DNA of 64,000 bases. Origin: Pomphorhynchus laevis (Eukaryota > Acanthocephala > Palaeacanthocephala > Echinorhynchida > Pomphorhynchidae). Positions 53,462 to 63,700 of the stretch are shown here, in pieces (the stretch's first letter is position 1; each line of letters starts with the position of its first letter). The stretch spans positions 62,001 through 126,000 of the forward strand of contig WNNJ02002733.1 of NCBI GenBank assembly GCA_012934845.2, read 5' to 3'. The notes under the pieces were generated by a model. The model did no database searches. It had not been told where the DNA came from and saw only the letters and a list, made by a program, of their open reading frames with translations. A program made the position numbers and the translations under genes.

Positions 53462-54290
53462 ATGTCACTTCTATATATATCAGAACCAATAATTGTTTCT
53501 GTTGAATTCATAATTATTTCAAAATAGGTATGTAGATAAATTTTAATCAAGCTTTAAAATTTTATCTAACTACTTATTTTGATATTTAGGAGTCGACTAG
53601 GTTAATCTCTTTCGTGGTTTCATAAGCACCTTAATATCAAAATGTGAATCGCATAAGAATATAACAGTTGAGGTAAGTATAAAAGAATATAACAACAGGA
53701 CGGGAATATACCCTAGAAAATGTAATTTGCAATTAGTAATTTTAAAAAATTAAAATTAACTGATATTTAAAAATACTAATTGATGCAAGATGAGAATTAA
53801 ATCAACTTAAAATATCATCGTTAATAAATTCAGAGGTAACAAATGTATTTTTGCAATGGGCATTTTTACTCTTAGAGATATAAAAATGTATTTAGGGCTA
53901 GATGAGTATATTTCTTAAGCTTTTTTAAACTCATCTAAAATCTTACTGTGAAAAATTTCAGCGGCGGAGCATAAAGGATTAATATTAGATTTCGTAAATT
54001 TTAAATAGGACTTAAACTTGAAATTCAATTTTTAATCTATTGCAATAATTGCCATATTTTCAATAAACAAAGTCGTTTTATACTACTTCGCCAAAAAATA
54101 TAGAACAAATCAGAGTGAAAATATTATAGTAAATAGCACTTTTAAATTTAATTAGACATTAATATGCAAATAGTTAAAAAACGTAGTAGTTTATAAAGTA
54201 ATGAAATTTTAGCAAGGATAGTATTTTAGTGAGAAAAAAATTGGTGGTTACTCAACTTATTACTGCTAGCACATAGATAGCGTAGTCTTA
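53462..54290. other. AT-rich stretch right of the satellite
   Basis: The satellite breaks off at 53461 with a short repeat of its own last bases (tatgtcacttct). Nothing else recognised. Confidence 0.5.
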
Positions 54291-54292
54291 TA

Positions 54293-54517
54293 GTGCCTGC
54301 TTTCTTCAATAGATTTTATTTCTCTTCCAATATAATAAAATCTATTGTAAATAAACGTTTCGAAGCCAAACATCATCCTGATGATTATAATTGTGAATGG
54401 CGTGGAAATAAAAAACAATTTACAGTACAAAAATCAATTATATCACAGTGGAAAAAGTCTAGCAATGAAGATAAATTAGTGTCTACTTCTTTATCAGGAG
54501 CACTTACTATTCCTTAA
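54293..54517 (+). CDS. Unrecognised 74-codon open frame
   Basis: Charged, low in AT-codon bias compared with its flanks (KRFEAKHHPDDYNCEWRGNKK, then SQWKKSS and a terminal GALTIP). It is preceded by gtcttatag, so it could be the last exon of a gene. I do not recognise the family; chance is possible. Confidence 0.25.
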   Translation: MPAFFNRFYFSSNIIKSIVNKRFEAKHHPDDYNCEWRGNKKQFTVQKSIISQWKKSSNEDKLVSTSLSGALTIP

Positions 54518-54950
54518 TAGCTATAAAATAACATGGTAAATATTAATATTAACAAATACCAGTTTCTAAAGTTTGTAAGCTATCATGAAGTAAATAAAAG
54601 TGTATAATCTAAATACAATTTTAAGAAATATATCTGCTTAGATAATTTCAATAATACATGTAGCTAAGATCTGGAGTCAAGAAATTGGAATATTTGCTTA
54701 ATGTAACCACAATTACAAAAATAATAAATTCTGAGATATCATTACAACTTGGTATTGATGTCGTAATTATCAAAATCGAGTAACTAAGCATTTCTTAAAT
54801 ATTTCGTTTTCCAGCCGAGAACGAAAGTAAGAATCTGAAACAACAGAACCATGATGATTGGAATGTGTAAAATATCATTTTGAACATTCAAATTTTGTTT
54901 AAAAGTTTTAGTCGCTATAGTCTACACACTGATATATGGTCCATATCAAA
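54518..54950. other. AT-rich stretch, nothing recognised
   Basis: The sequence ttccagc(c/t)gagaacgaaa..aagaat(c/g)tgaaacaac(a)g/a occurs here (about 54810) and again at about 56090, a small dispersed repeat. Confidence 0.45.
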
Positions 54951-54959
54951 TGAGTATCA

Positions 54960-55860
54960 AATAATGGAGGCATTTTCGAAATTAATCTAATGACTTGTTA
55001 AGAATCCAGAACCCTTGCTTGGCTTTTGCGAATGACATCAAACTTTGGTCTGTTAATATCAGTGATACGTATGGTCGATCCCAACAAGATCTTGATCGAA
55101 CGCACAAATGGAATGTAGTTAGAGTATGATACTGGACTTTGATAAATATGTCCATATGAAGCTATGAAAAAGTAAACCTGATCGTGAATTTCGATTAGTC
55201 GTTCATACACTCGAAGTTGTATCTGAGTGTAGGGATTTGGGTGTCATTTCGCACATGATATTGATAACTCGCTCAAATACTGACTTTATTCAAGGAAAGG
55301 CAATAAAAGCTATGCATTGCATCAAAAATACGTTTGCAAGGCCACGTCCATTAAGTTTTAAGCGACTATATTTCGGGTTGGCTCGCCCACACATTGAATA
55401 TTGTACCAATGCATAATTTCCATCTACTAAGCCAGAAATCACGAAGCTTGAATCAGTGCTTCGAAGATTTCCCAGATTGTGTTTTTAATCTGCGTATTCA
55501 TACGTAGACGGCTTAGCTTCCTTACTTCTGCTTTCAGCGCGTCAAATGTTGATTTACCTAGACCTCATTGCGACGTGCCAGATGATTCATTCAGCAGAGG
55601 AATATCCTTCTCACTACGTGAAAATTAGTTCGTCAGCTCGTAGAGGTTATCCTCTATCACTATATAAATTACCACATGGCAAAATCCCAAGTGTGATGCG
55701 ACTTTCACATCGGTCCTTAAACATATGGAATGTGCTGCCTAAAGAAACTGCATGTGTTCCAATCTATTTGATCACACAGCAAATAAAGCAAACTTTATAG
55801 ACAACCCCATCTTGTCATACAATGATCGTCAGATTTAATGCAGAATCTATTCGATAATTA
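54960..55860 (+). mobile_element. CR1-like LINE RT fragment, decayed
   Basis: Plus-strand reading begins in the catalytic box (FANDIKLWSVN, about 55023), then DLDRTHKW, DLGVISH (about 55233), RLYFGLARPHIEYC (about 55370) and the CR1-type tail RSLNIWNVLPKE (about 55710). Frame changes and stops break it; no 5' part. Confidence 0.7.
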
Positions 55861-56149
55861 CACGCTGGAGAAAACATGAGATTTATTAATTCTGTACTTA
55901 AACTTGTTTCTACAGTTTATAAATTACATGCTACATACGTCTGATAATATTGTTATGAGTAAAAATATTCGATAAAAAGGAAGGCCATCAATGTTCAAAA
56001 CGAACACTTTTACGGAACAAGCAATTATGAAACAGAATTGTGAAAAAAAATGAAAAAATTGCGGTGAAGTCTATTATATCATTTCGTTTTCAAGCTGAGA
56101 ACGAAAAGAAGAATGTGAAACAACAAAATCACAAAAAATGAAGATGAAT

Positions 56150-58115
56150 ACAAAAATATTAATTGACCGAGGCCTGCGCTTTTTACCAAATCGAATTGCT
56201 GCGCTGATTATCCTTAAACACTAGGCAGAGGTTGCTGAATTGTTGATCCATTCGTCGAATTCTTAATATATACGGCATGTATAATAGTGGTGCATTGATG
56301 TGCTGAGTAAACAACGGTTCAGGATTTCTTACGAAATACGGAATTAATAGTAAATTGTGTTGCTTCGTAGTTTAGACTTCACTTCACGATATTCAGGCAT
56401 CATGCCACTTCTAAACGACACTATAGCATCGAAATGATGGAGTTGATGCACTTATTGGATTCTTAATAGATACGGCATGTATAATAGTGGTGCACGGATG
56501 TGCTGAGTAAACAACGGTCCAAGATTAACTAAATACGGTGTTTATAGAAAATTGTGTTTAATGAAGTACTCGGCAACACTCATCAGTAGATTGAAGTGCA
56601 CACTGACCGTTTGGGTTGCTTGTATGACATAGTTGCTTAATTGACTAAAGCTTGCGATTTTTACCTGATCGAATTGCCGTGCGGACCATCCTTAAACACT
56701 AGGCAGAGGTTGTTACTGATTTGTCGCTACACTCGTTTGATCCTTAATGGATGCGGCGTGTATAATGGTGGTTCACTGATGTGCTGATTAAACAACGGTC
56801 TAGGATTTCTAGAAATAGTGTTACTTGGTAGACTGAACTTTGATTCACGACTTTAAGGCATCCTGTTTTTTCTAAACGACGACTTTAGCAACGAAGTGAT
56901 GAAGTACTAGGAAACACTCATCAGTTGAATAAAGTACCCGAAATGCCTGAAGTGACTGCAACTCGTGAATCAAAGTCCAGTCTACCAAGCAACACTATTT
57001 TATATAAATGCCGAATTTCGTAAGAAATCCTGGATTGTTGTGTACTCAGCACATCCGTGCACTGAATTGCGCTGCACATCCGTGCAGCGCAATTCAGCAA
57101 CAACCACTGTCTAGTGTTTAAGGATAGTTCACACGGCAATTCGATCGGGTAAAAAACGCAAGCTTCAGTCAATTAAGCAAAGTGTCGGGAACGCCTTCAT
57201 TCACTATGTCACACAGGCAGACGAAAAGACCAGTGGTCACTTTATTATATTGATGAGTGTTGCCGAGTATTCCATAATTTCGGTGCTAAAGTTTACTCTA
57301 GCAACTACGGTATCCGATCCTTCCTCGTCGCCGTCCTTTCACCTGAAATCAGCTCCCGCTCGACGTCCCCGCACTCCCACCTTTATCACATTCAAATACC
57401 TCCTCCATTCCCACCTTCTCGACACATGATTTAGATTTGCTTTTTTTCTTCGTGGTCACTAAGCGTGCCCCAGCACGCATTTGCCATGTAAAAATAAATC
57501 TATTTTTTAAAAGCTGTCATCTAGATGTTTATTTAAAGTTATCGTCTAATTATTGTGACGTAATAGAGTTTACCGTAATTTTTTTCATTGTAATTCTGTT
57601 TCGTAATGTTTATGGCGTGTTCCGTAAAATTGTTCGTATTAGTAACACGGTGCCTGAAAGTCGTGTACCATGCAACACCATTTTCTATTAATGCCGTATT
57701 TCGTTAATAATGGACCGTTGTTTACTCAGCACATCAATACACCACCATTATACATGCCGTACCCATTAAGGATCCAACGAGTGCAGCGATAATTCAGCAA
57801 TAACCTCTGCCTAGTGTTTAAGGATGGTCCGCACAGCAATTCGATCTGGTTAAGAGCGTAAGTCTCAGTCAATTAAGCAGTGTCGGAAACGCCTTTATTC
57901 AAATGTCGCACAGGCAACCGAAACTACCAGTGGGTACTTCAATCTACTGATGAGTGTTGCCGAGTACTCTATTATTTCGGTGCTAAAGTGGTCATCTAGA
58001 CGTGCCTGAAAATCGTGAATAAAAGTACACAAAGCTTCACCATTTTCCAAAAATGACGTATTTCGTTAATCCTGGACCATTGTTTACTCAGTACATCCGT
58101 GTACAACCATTATAT
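56150..58115. repeat. Diverged satellite monomers in both orientations
   Basis: 56170-56935 runs in the same direction as the main array (gaattgctg..ggaccatccttaaacactaggcagagg; ataatagtggtgcac..ctgagtaaacaacgg). 56950-57290 and 57650-58110 run in reverse, making a head-to-head arrangement around 56940. Copies are much more diverged than in the array. A LINE C 3' end interrupts the reverse part at 57292-57515. Confidence 0.85.
57292..57515 (+). mobile_element. LINE C 3' end inserted in satellite
   Basis: Matches 12920-13110 in reverse: NYG(I/L)RSFLVA codons (57305), tttatcacattcaaatacct, and the end gcgtgcc..agcacgcatttgccatg..aaataaatct. The satellite phrase ggtgctaaagt stops at 57291 and its continuation resumes at about 57650. 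Confidence 0.75.
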
Positions 58116-58119
58116 ATAA

Positions 58120-58845
58120 AATTGTCATGTGTATCGAGACAAGAATCAATACATGACGTTAAAAATTTAAATATTTTTTCTCACGTATTTTACTAAATAT
58201 AGTTCTAAGGAGGTAAGTTACAATGAGTAAAGTCTGTACGACGAATGTAAAGATACATATTCCGGATATTACGTAATACATTGCAAATTGTTTTTGTCAA
58301 AGTTATAGTTTTCGAAAGAAAACTATAACTTTAGTAAAGTTATACTTTATTCAGACGAAATTTAACTAAAAATAAACGCTTGGTTAAAAGCAAAAAAGTT
58401 AGATGAATTACGCAAAACATACTCCACAAAAAAAATTAAATACCGCAAGTCGTTGAAAAAACACAAATCGTTGATTCTCTGATTAACGGTATTGGTTGCA
58501 AATTAAAGTTTTCTAGAAGTTCAGCGGACATAAATCTACATCACCTGATGAAAATACTGTTTAAGACTCTAACGCGAAAAGCTAAAATACAGATGATCAC
58601 TAGTTTTTACGACACTATCTTTTCCATAAACCCAGTATAAGTCTTCAAATGAAATCATTCAAAAACTTCACAAGTATTTAAATTGCGTTGTCTTTCTCTC
58701 AAAGTTTTGCTTCAGAAAGTAATTAACCTAAATTATCTGATGCTTATGGATTCTCCTCCATTTACAAAGTCAGTAAAAGTTAAGAGAGTCAATTATTTTA
58801 TACCATCAATCTCATGGGTTATAAACGAGTCTTATCGAAGCTAAT
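58120..58845. other. AT-rich stretch with a 16-bp hairpin
   Basis: Hairpin caaagttatagttttc / gaaaactataactttag-type at about 58298-58331 with a gaaa loop. No gene recognised. Confidence 0.5.
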
Positions 58846-58849
58846 CATC

Positions 58850-59115
58850 TACAATCATGAATAACACGGAATTATAAATGACGTTATTTTGGGTTTTCGT
58901 AAGATAACTGATACAATTGGAGCAGATCGTTTATTTTACGAGTTCATGAAGAGGAAAAGGTGTCAAACTATTTGTTTATCTAAATGTTTCTTAAGCTCTT
59001 GACAAATTTTTCACATAATGCTATTCTAAATCAAGTTTAAGAGTATGGATTACATTCAGATCTATATCATCATAAATGCCATAAAGAGAAGATCCATTGA
59101 TGGTGCTCATTACTT
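58850..59115 (+). mobile_element. LINE RT fragment (CR1/Jockey-like), decayed
   Basis: The frames carry LGFRKITDTIGADRLF (about 58893), which matches the QxGFRKGRST-type RT box, and a decayed SKALDKFSHNAILNQ-like box (about 58985-59035) that normally contains the first catalytic aspartate, then YGLHSDLYH. It is fragmentary. Confidence 0.5.
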
Positions 59116-59283
59116 CGAAAACACAAATTACCCAACTTATTCATACGATTACCATGGTTGAGATAATTTGTAAAATATAAAAGTAAAGTATATGTGTGGG
59201 CTTATACTCGAAAATAAAGAAATAATAATCAGGTAAGCAATTCGGAGAAAATATAAATTCAATTAAACCAGACGCGAAAGAAT

Positions 59284-59325
59284 GACGAATGCCGTTTCGT
59301 CATCACAATGACTCGTCAGTGCACG
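59284..59325 (-). ncRNA. Hammerhead ribozyme core, left arm
   Basis: Mirror of the right-arm motif on the minus strand: CTGACGAG (59319-59312), the same helix II and TGTG loop, GAAA (59298-59295) and GTC (59286-59284). CTGACGA is an allowed form of CTGANGA, so the core is intact despite the difference between arms. Confidence 0.72.
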
Positions 59326-59437
59326 ATCCCTCCCACTACTGGATGCAGAGGAGGACTGGCAAAAATTTTCTAGTACATCATTCACATTGATTCATTCATT
59401 GATTGCCGTTGCCAGTCCTCCTCTGCATCCAGTAGTG

Positions 59438-59495
59438 GGAGGGATCTGGCACTGATGAGTCATTGTGATGACGAAACGGCATTCGTCATTCTTTC
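59438..59495 (+). ncRNA. Hammerhead ribozyme core, right arm
   Basis: CTGATGAG at 59452-59459; helix II GTCAT / ATGAC with a TGTG loop (59459-59472); GAAA at 59473-59476; a two-base-pair helix III (CG / CG) with a 5-nt loop; cleavage triplet GTC at 59485-59487. All invariant core positions are present, with the tiny helix III known from type I hammerheads of retroelements. Helix I can pair ATTCTTTC (59488-59495) with GGAGGGAT (59438-59445), but six extra bases separate that strand from CTGATGAG, so activity is uncertain. Confidence 0.75.
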
Positions 59496-59639
59496 GCGTC
59501 TGGCTTACATGTTTTACAAGAAATTCACGCGGAATGGTCTCACTCTCCTTAAATAAAAGTTAGCCGATATAAATTCAATTGTTTCTTGCAGTGTATCTTG
59601 CAGTGTACTTGAAAGAATATTGTGTTATATAATCACCAA

Positions 59640-60690
59640 CTATCTAGATACTAATAAATTTCTGTCATAATCAGCATGGCTTCCAAAAAATAATTCAATG
59701 ATCACAAATTGTTCGATTGCCCAGGGAAGTTGGGCTTATATGTCGACATTATAATTTTTGATTTCTCGAAAACATGGATTGGTCATCATGATATCTTGAT
59801 TCAAAAAATGCGTGCTTTAAATAGAGATCCTATTATAATTCGTTGGCTTGGTGATTTCATATTAAACGGCGTTTATCGAATACATGTTAATGGTATTCTC
59901 GCTGACCGATACCTGTTCATGCTAGTGTTCCATAAGATCTGTATTGGGCCCACTGTTATTCAGTATTTTTGTCAACTATCTACCTGATATCCTGAGTTTA
60001 TAATCAACAACAATAATAATTTATTTAAGGTGGCAAATGCGTGCCAACCGCACGCATACAAATCCACTAACTAAAAACGCAGCAAAAGTCATAGATAAAT
60101 TTGTTAAATTGTTTAAATGTGATCGGATTTGGCGTTTGAAACACAACATTGAGGTTTTTGGCGTATATGGATAGGCAGATGGTTCCACGAGAGAGGAGCA
60201 GCCACAAGGAAGGAACGGAAGCCAAAAGTGATAGAGTAGTTTGGGACATGTAAAACAAGGGAATTACGGGAAAGCAAAGAACAGTAAACGTGACTATTAT
60301 TGCCGAGAAAAGGAAGATTGAAAAATGAAGGAGTATGAAAAGTTACAAGGCGGAAAGCAATGAGAAGACGAATTTAAACACGAGAATAAATGGTAGGCAA
60401 ATCGAGATAAACAAGATGTTTTCAGACTATCTTAAAATTTGGAGAGCAATTAGATCGGATTAAAAATGAATATCATTAAATCAGACATCAACAGGGTTCC
60501 TGCGTGGACGTATTCTGAATGTTTGCCCATCAATACATCAAAGTGTGTCTGCATGCGTATGCGACCACTGCATCGTGCACAAGAATGTACGTATTATTTA
60601 GGTGCTCAAGTCATTGAATTAGTATCACAAGAAATGATCTTGGCATATGAATTACTAATAATTTTATACTCGTTAACACACTGATTATGT
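59640..60690 (+). mobile_element. CR1-like LINE RT, split by LINE C
   Basis: 59660-60000 reads QHGFQK.., IIIFDFSKTWIGHHDILIQK and IGPTVIQYF (RT boxes). After the LINE C insertion (60005-60445) the reading resumes at the catalytic region (A-D-Y-LKIWRAIRSD, about 60425-60460), then SDINRVPAWTYSECLPINTSKCVCMRM and YYLG (60470-60605). The insertion therefore falls at the YADD box. Decayed. Confidence 0.7.
60005..60445 (-). mobile_element. LINE C 3' fragment inserted at the RT box of a CR1-like LINE
   Basis: Starts with gtggcaaatgcgtgcc..cgcacgc (60031-60058), the same 3' end as at 12940-12970, and continues with the tail region (ggaaggaacggaagcc..; gagaagacg) of the same family on the minus strand. 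More diverged than the copy at 13 kb. Confidence 0.7.
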
Positions 60691-60698
60691 ATGTGTAT

Positions 60699-60862
60699 GG
60701 CAGGTCTGATGGCCGAACGCTTAGTTTTCTAAATCTGTGGTGATTTGGAACATTTGTAGATACTCATATTTTAGAACGATGGCAGGTCTGATGGCCGAAC
60801 GCTTAGTTTTCTAAATCTGTGGTGATTTGGAACATTTGTAGATACTCATATTTTAGAACGAT
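60699..60862. repeat. Exact 82-bp tandem duplication
   Basis: 60699-60780 and 60781-60862 are identical (ggcaggtctgatggccgaac ... ttagaacgat). A very recent duplication or an assembly error. Confidence 0.95.
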
Positions 60863-62520
60863 GAGTTTACTTGACTTGAGCTCTGCGTATGTATCCTGAA
60901 CACTATCTTCGCAATTTGCGCGATATGTGCTTGGCGTTATAGATATTTCACAAAACATATAACTTTTGCATGTACTGTTGACTATTAGGTTCGTTTTTCT
61001 CAGTCGCCGCTGATATGTAGGTCTAAAACAATTCAATTTGAACATATTATTGTAAATCTATGTAACCGTTTTCAGCGAACAGAAAACGGTAGTTTTCTAC
61101 AGTTTTCTACAAGTTGAGTTAAACGGTAGTTTAACTCAACTTGAGCTATTCAAACGAAGCTTTATTTTTAATTAGGATTGTTTGTTTATTACTTTTTACT
61201 TTCTTTAGTGTGCAACTTTGAGCTCGTTATGTTGTCGAAATTAATAATAAATAATAATAGAAAATATTAAGTTTATACTTCAAGGAGGCTGGTTTTAATT
61301 GAAAAAAAAATACAATTTCAAAGTTGCATACAACTTGCCTGTCAAACAAGATTAATACAATCTGTTTTATTGTAAAAAAAGAAAACAAAGTTACGATTAA
61401 GTTGGTTAACACTTTTTATTCTTAAACTCGGGTTATGATATGATCTAGAGAAAATACAATTGCTTCTAAAAAGGTATAGTTTTGCTTTCTCGATCAGGTA
61501 AATCGAAATTTCATATATAAGAATGCCAAAGGCTTGCATTTGGCTGACGATATATTTACACGAACGGTGCAGTGTAGCTTAATGCTCTTTTCGTATTATA
61601 CTTCTATATAATTAGCTCTTGATTTGTTCACTCTTCTGTTATAATGTAAAAGATATTAGTACATGAAAAATCAATTTATACAATTTTTGTAAAATTGTAT
61701 AAAAGACAACTTTTGTAGAGTTTACCAAGCAAACTAAATTTTCCTCTACTTTGTCTCTTTCACTTGATTCGCTATAAAAAGAAATTTCTCCAGTTACATA
61801 CTTTATAAGTTCGTAATAACTTTAACAATCAAGATTTGATATTTTACGTAATATTATCAATAGCGACAAAAGTTATTACTATTTAATTTTACTGAAGTCA
61901 AGGTGGTCATACGTTAAGCCATTTTAGGTTAGTTGATTGGATCAATTTAAATGCAAAAATTGCGCTGAAGATTTAATGTTTCAATTTAACTTTATATCTA
62001 GTAAAATTTCAAAGTGGTCAGAAGGTCATACTTCATAATGGAAAATTGAGCGAATAGATATAAGAATACTATCATTTCAAGTAACGTTATAGTAATTATG
62101 AGGATAGTAGACACTTTAATAAAATGACCGAATACAAAAACTTTTTTAAAGTTTTTGTTTATTTTTTTATTAGCCTTTTTTTATTATATTAGATTATTTT
62201 TCTATTATATTAGTTTTTTATTGTATTTTGCCTTCTTATTTTACTCGAGCTGTTTATTTTACTCTCTAAATGTGCGCCTTGAGCTAGCCGATTGCATTTA
62301 TTCGACTCATTTTGGAAACGGGTCAATCAATATATTGAAGTGTATTTGCATGTATATCCAAGTTCGCATCGATCTCCAAAGTTAACTATTGATATAACAG
62401 CATTTCGAATTGAGCTGCAATATGTAATATTGCAATATCTGCAATATTATTATTAATCTGAGATAACAAAACGAGCAAAAGCTCAAAGTTGCATCACGAA
62501 CAAGAAAAAATAAAAGAATA
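60863..62520. other. AT-rich stretch, no recognised gene
   Basis: A hairpin with a 14-bp stem (aagttgagttaaac / gtttaactcaactt) lies at 61112-61143, beside ccgttttc..gaaaacgg at about 61068. A minus-strand frame at 61045-60803 (80 codons, ending in TTDLEN) overlaps the 82-bp duplication; I do not recognise it. Several AT-rich frames are not credible. Confidence 0.45.
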
Positions 62521-62529
62521 GAACAAAAC

Positions 62530-62935
62530 CTATAAATCATTCATGGCATCCCACAGGCGTTGCTTAAATTCATGTAGAGTATGCGAATTGATTATCGAGT
62601 CATCTAGGCTATTCCATTGAGAGTAATTAGCTGGTAATATTGTATAATCTTTGAGCGGATGAGTCTATGATGTATAAGAGTAAACTTGTGACCACGCAGA
62701 TCTGAATTCCGGAGATCAAATATGCCACAAAGAGCATGCGCAGGCTTGCTGATGATATGCCACGCCAATCTCATATCAACATATCTTGCAGTGTTCGTAA
62801 TGAAAGCAGTCACATAGTCTTTAATCTATCCGCATAGCTCGATGATCTTAATAACCTGAACAGTTTTGTTGCCCGATTTAGTATCCTTTCGAGTTAATTT
62901 ATTTCGGCTTCAGTTAGGGGATATATGCACTATGA
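62530..62935 (-). mobile_element. LINE RT C-terminal fragment (CR1-like)
   Basis: Minus-strand pieces read ADMRLAWHIISKPAHALCG-like, DLRGHKFTLIHHRLIRSK (62700-62650), then in another frame QWNSLDDSIINSHTLHEFKQ (62615-62555), the usual CR1/L2 tail (NxWNSLP..VVxAxSxxxFK). Ends with a stop near 62530. Confidence 0.7.
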
Positions 62936-63205
62936 TGCATATAACAAGTGACTAAGAACAAATGCATGTATTATGTAATATTATGTAATATATTCAATAT
63001 GAAATATAGAAGAAATTTATTTTGTATTAAATCATGTAGAAATCATATTTATACATTTAATTATTTATTCATAAATAATTTATTTATTATAAATAAATAT
63101 GCAATAAATATGTTCAATATTCAATATAATTGGGTAAGCAGACATCATTGTTTTTTAAAAATTAAACGAATCGAGAGAAGTCACTCTAAGAATTTTTTTA
63201 ATTGT
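62936..63205. other. AT-rich stretch, nothing recognised
   Basis: Low-complexity A+T with a lysine/asparagine-rich open frame (62948-63247) that is not credible as a gene. Confidence 0.4.
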
Positions 63206-63700
63206 TACAAATTTTCGATCACTACTGCGATCATCATCAGGGCATAACAATGCACAATTACAATCAAAAATATATAGCGAAAAATTACCTGGCAGAAAGC
63301 AACTATCAAGTTAGTCAGGAAAAATAAACTAGTCATTAGTTGTTAGATGGGTTGGAACATCTGGTTTATTGCCCTCGAAATTATTGGCGGGATCGTGATA
63401 TCGTAAAATAATTGCCTCCTTAATTTTCCTTATAGTTTTATCACTTTAGTGAGCTATAATCTCTGCGCTGGCAAAATTTATATCGTGTCCATGAGCAGCA
63501 AAATGGTTCCACACCGCTGAGATGGTTTGTCCTAGCCGTATTGCGCGTTTATGCCCTAATAACCGAACACCAAGATTTTCGTCTATTTGACTAATGTAAC
63601 GAGAACCACAATTATTACATTGAATACTGTAGATTCCTCTAAATTTTACATATTTGGGCTTAATTTTGCACAACCCTGAAATACTAGGCCCTACTTACAA
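63205..63700 (-). mobile_element. Penelope-like element 3' end with GIY-YIG endonuclease
   Basis: The minus-strand frame 63673-63446 reads GIYSIQCNNCGSRYI then GVRLLGHKRAIRLGQ and SAVWNHFAAHGHDINF, a GIY-YIG nuclease domain with the zinc-finger-like CNNC typical of C-terminal endonucleases of Penelope-like elements. The frame continues after a stop with KIKEAIILRY..NNFE (about 63420-63370), the usual end of such proteins. A different Penelope lineage from that at 42.8-46.4 kb. The element continues beyond 63700 toward its RT but nothing clear is left before the window ends. Confidence 0.82.
63213..63240 (-). ncRNA. Hammerhead-like motif downstream of the GIY-YIG ORF
   Basis: Minus strand: CTGATGA (63240-63234), a 6-bp helix GATCGC / GTGATC with an AGTA loop (63232-63217), then GAAA (63216-63213). 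Penelope-like elements are known to carry type I hammerheads near their ends. Helices I and III are weak here and the cleavage triplet is doubtful, so it may be decayed. Confidence 0.45.

Larger units (their letters stand above)
59268..59503. repeat. Palindrome with 95-bp arms and 46-bp spacer
   Basis: Left arm 59268-59362 (ccagacgcgaaagaatgacg...) and right arm 59409-59503 (...gacgaaacggcattcgtcat...cgcgtctgg) differ at only a few positions, near gcacgat / gatctggca. Much more GC-rich than its surroundings. Confidence 0.93.
59251..59580. mobile_element. Possible fold-back insertion with 14-bp flanking repeats
   Basis: atataaattcaatt occurs at 59251-59264 and again at 59567-59580, bracketing the 95-bp-armed palindrome. 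The length is right for a target-site duplication. Chance cannot be excluded in AT-rich DNA. Confidence 0.4.

Noticed and set aside
61227-62385. Hydrophobic open frames as membrane proteins
   Set aside because: Phe/Tyr/Leu-rich translations of AT-rich DNA with no conserved pattern.
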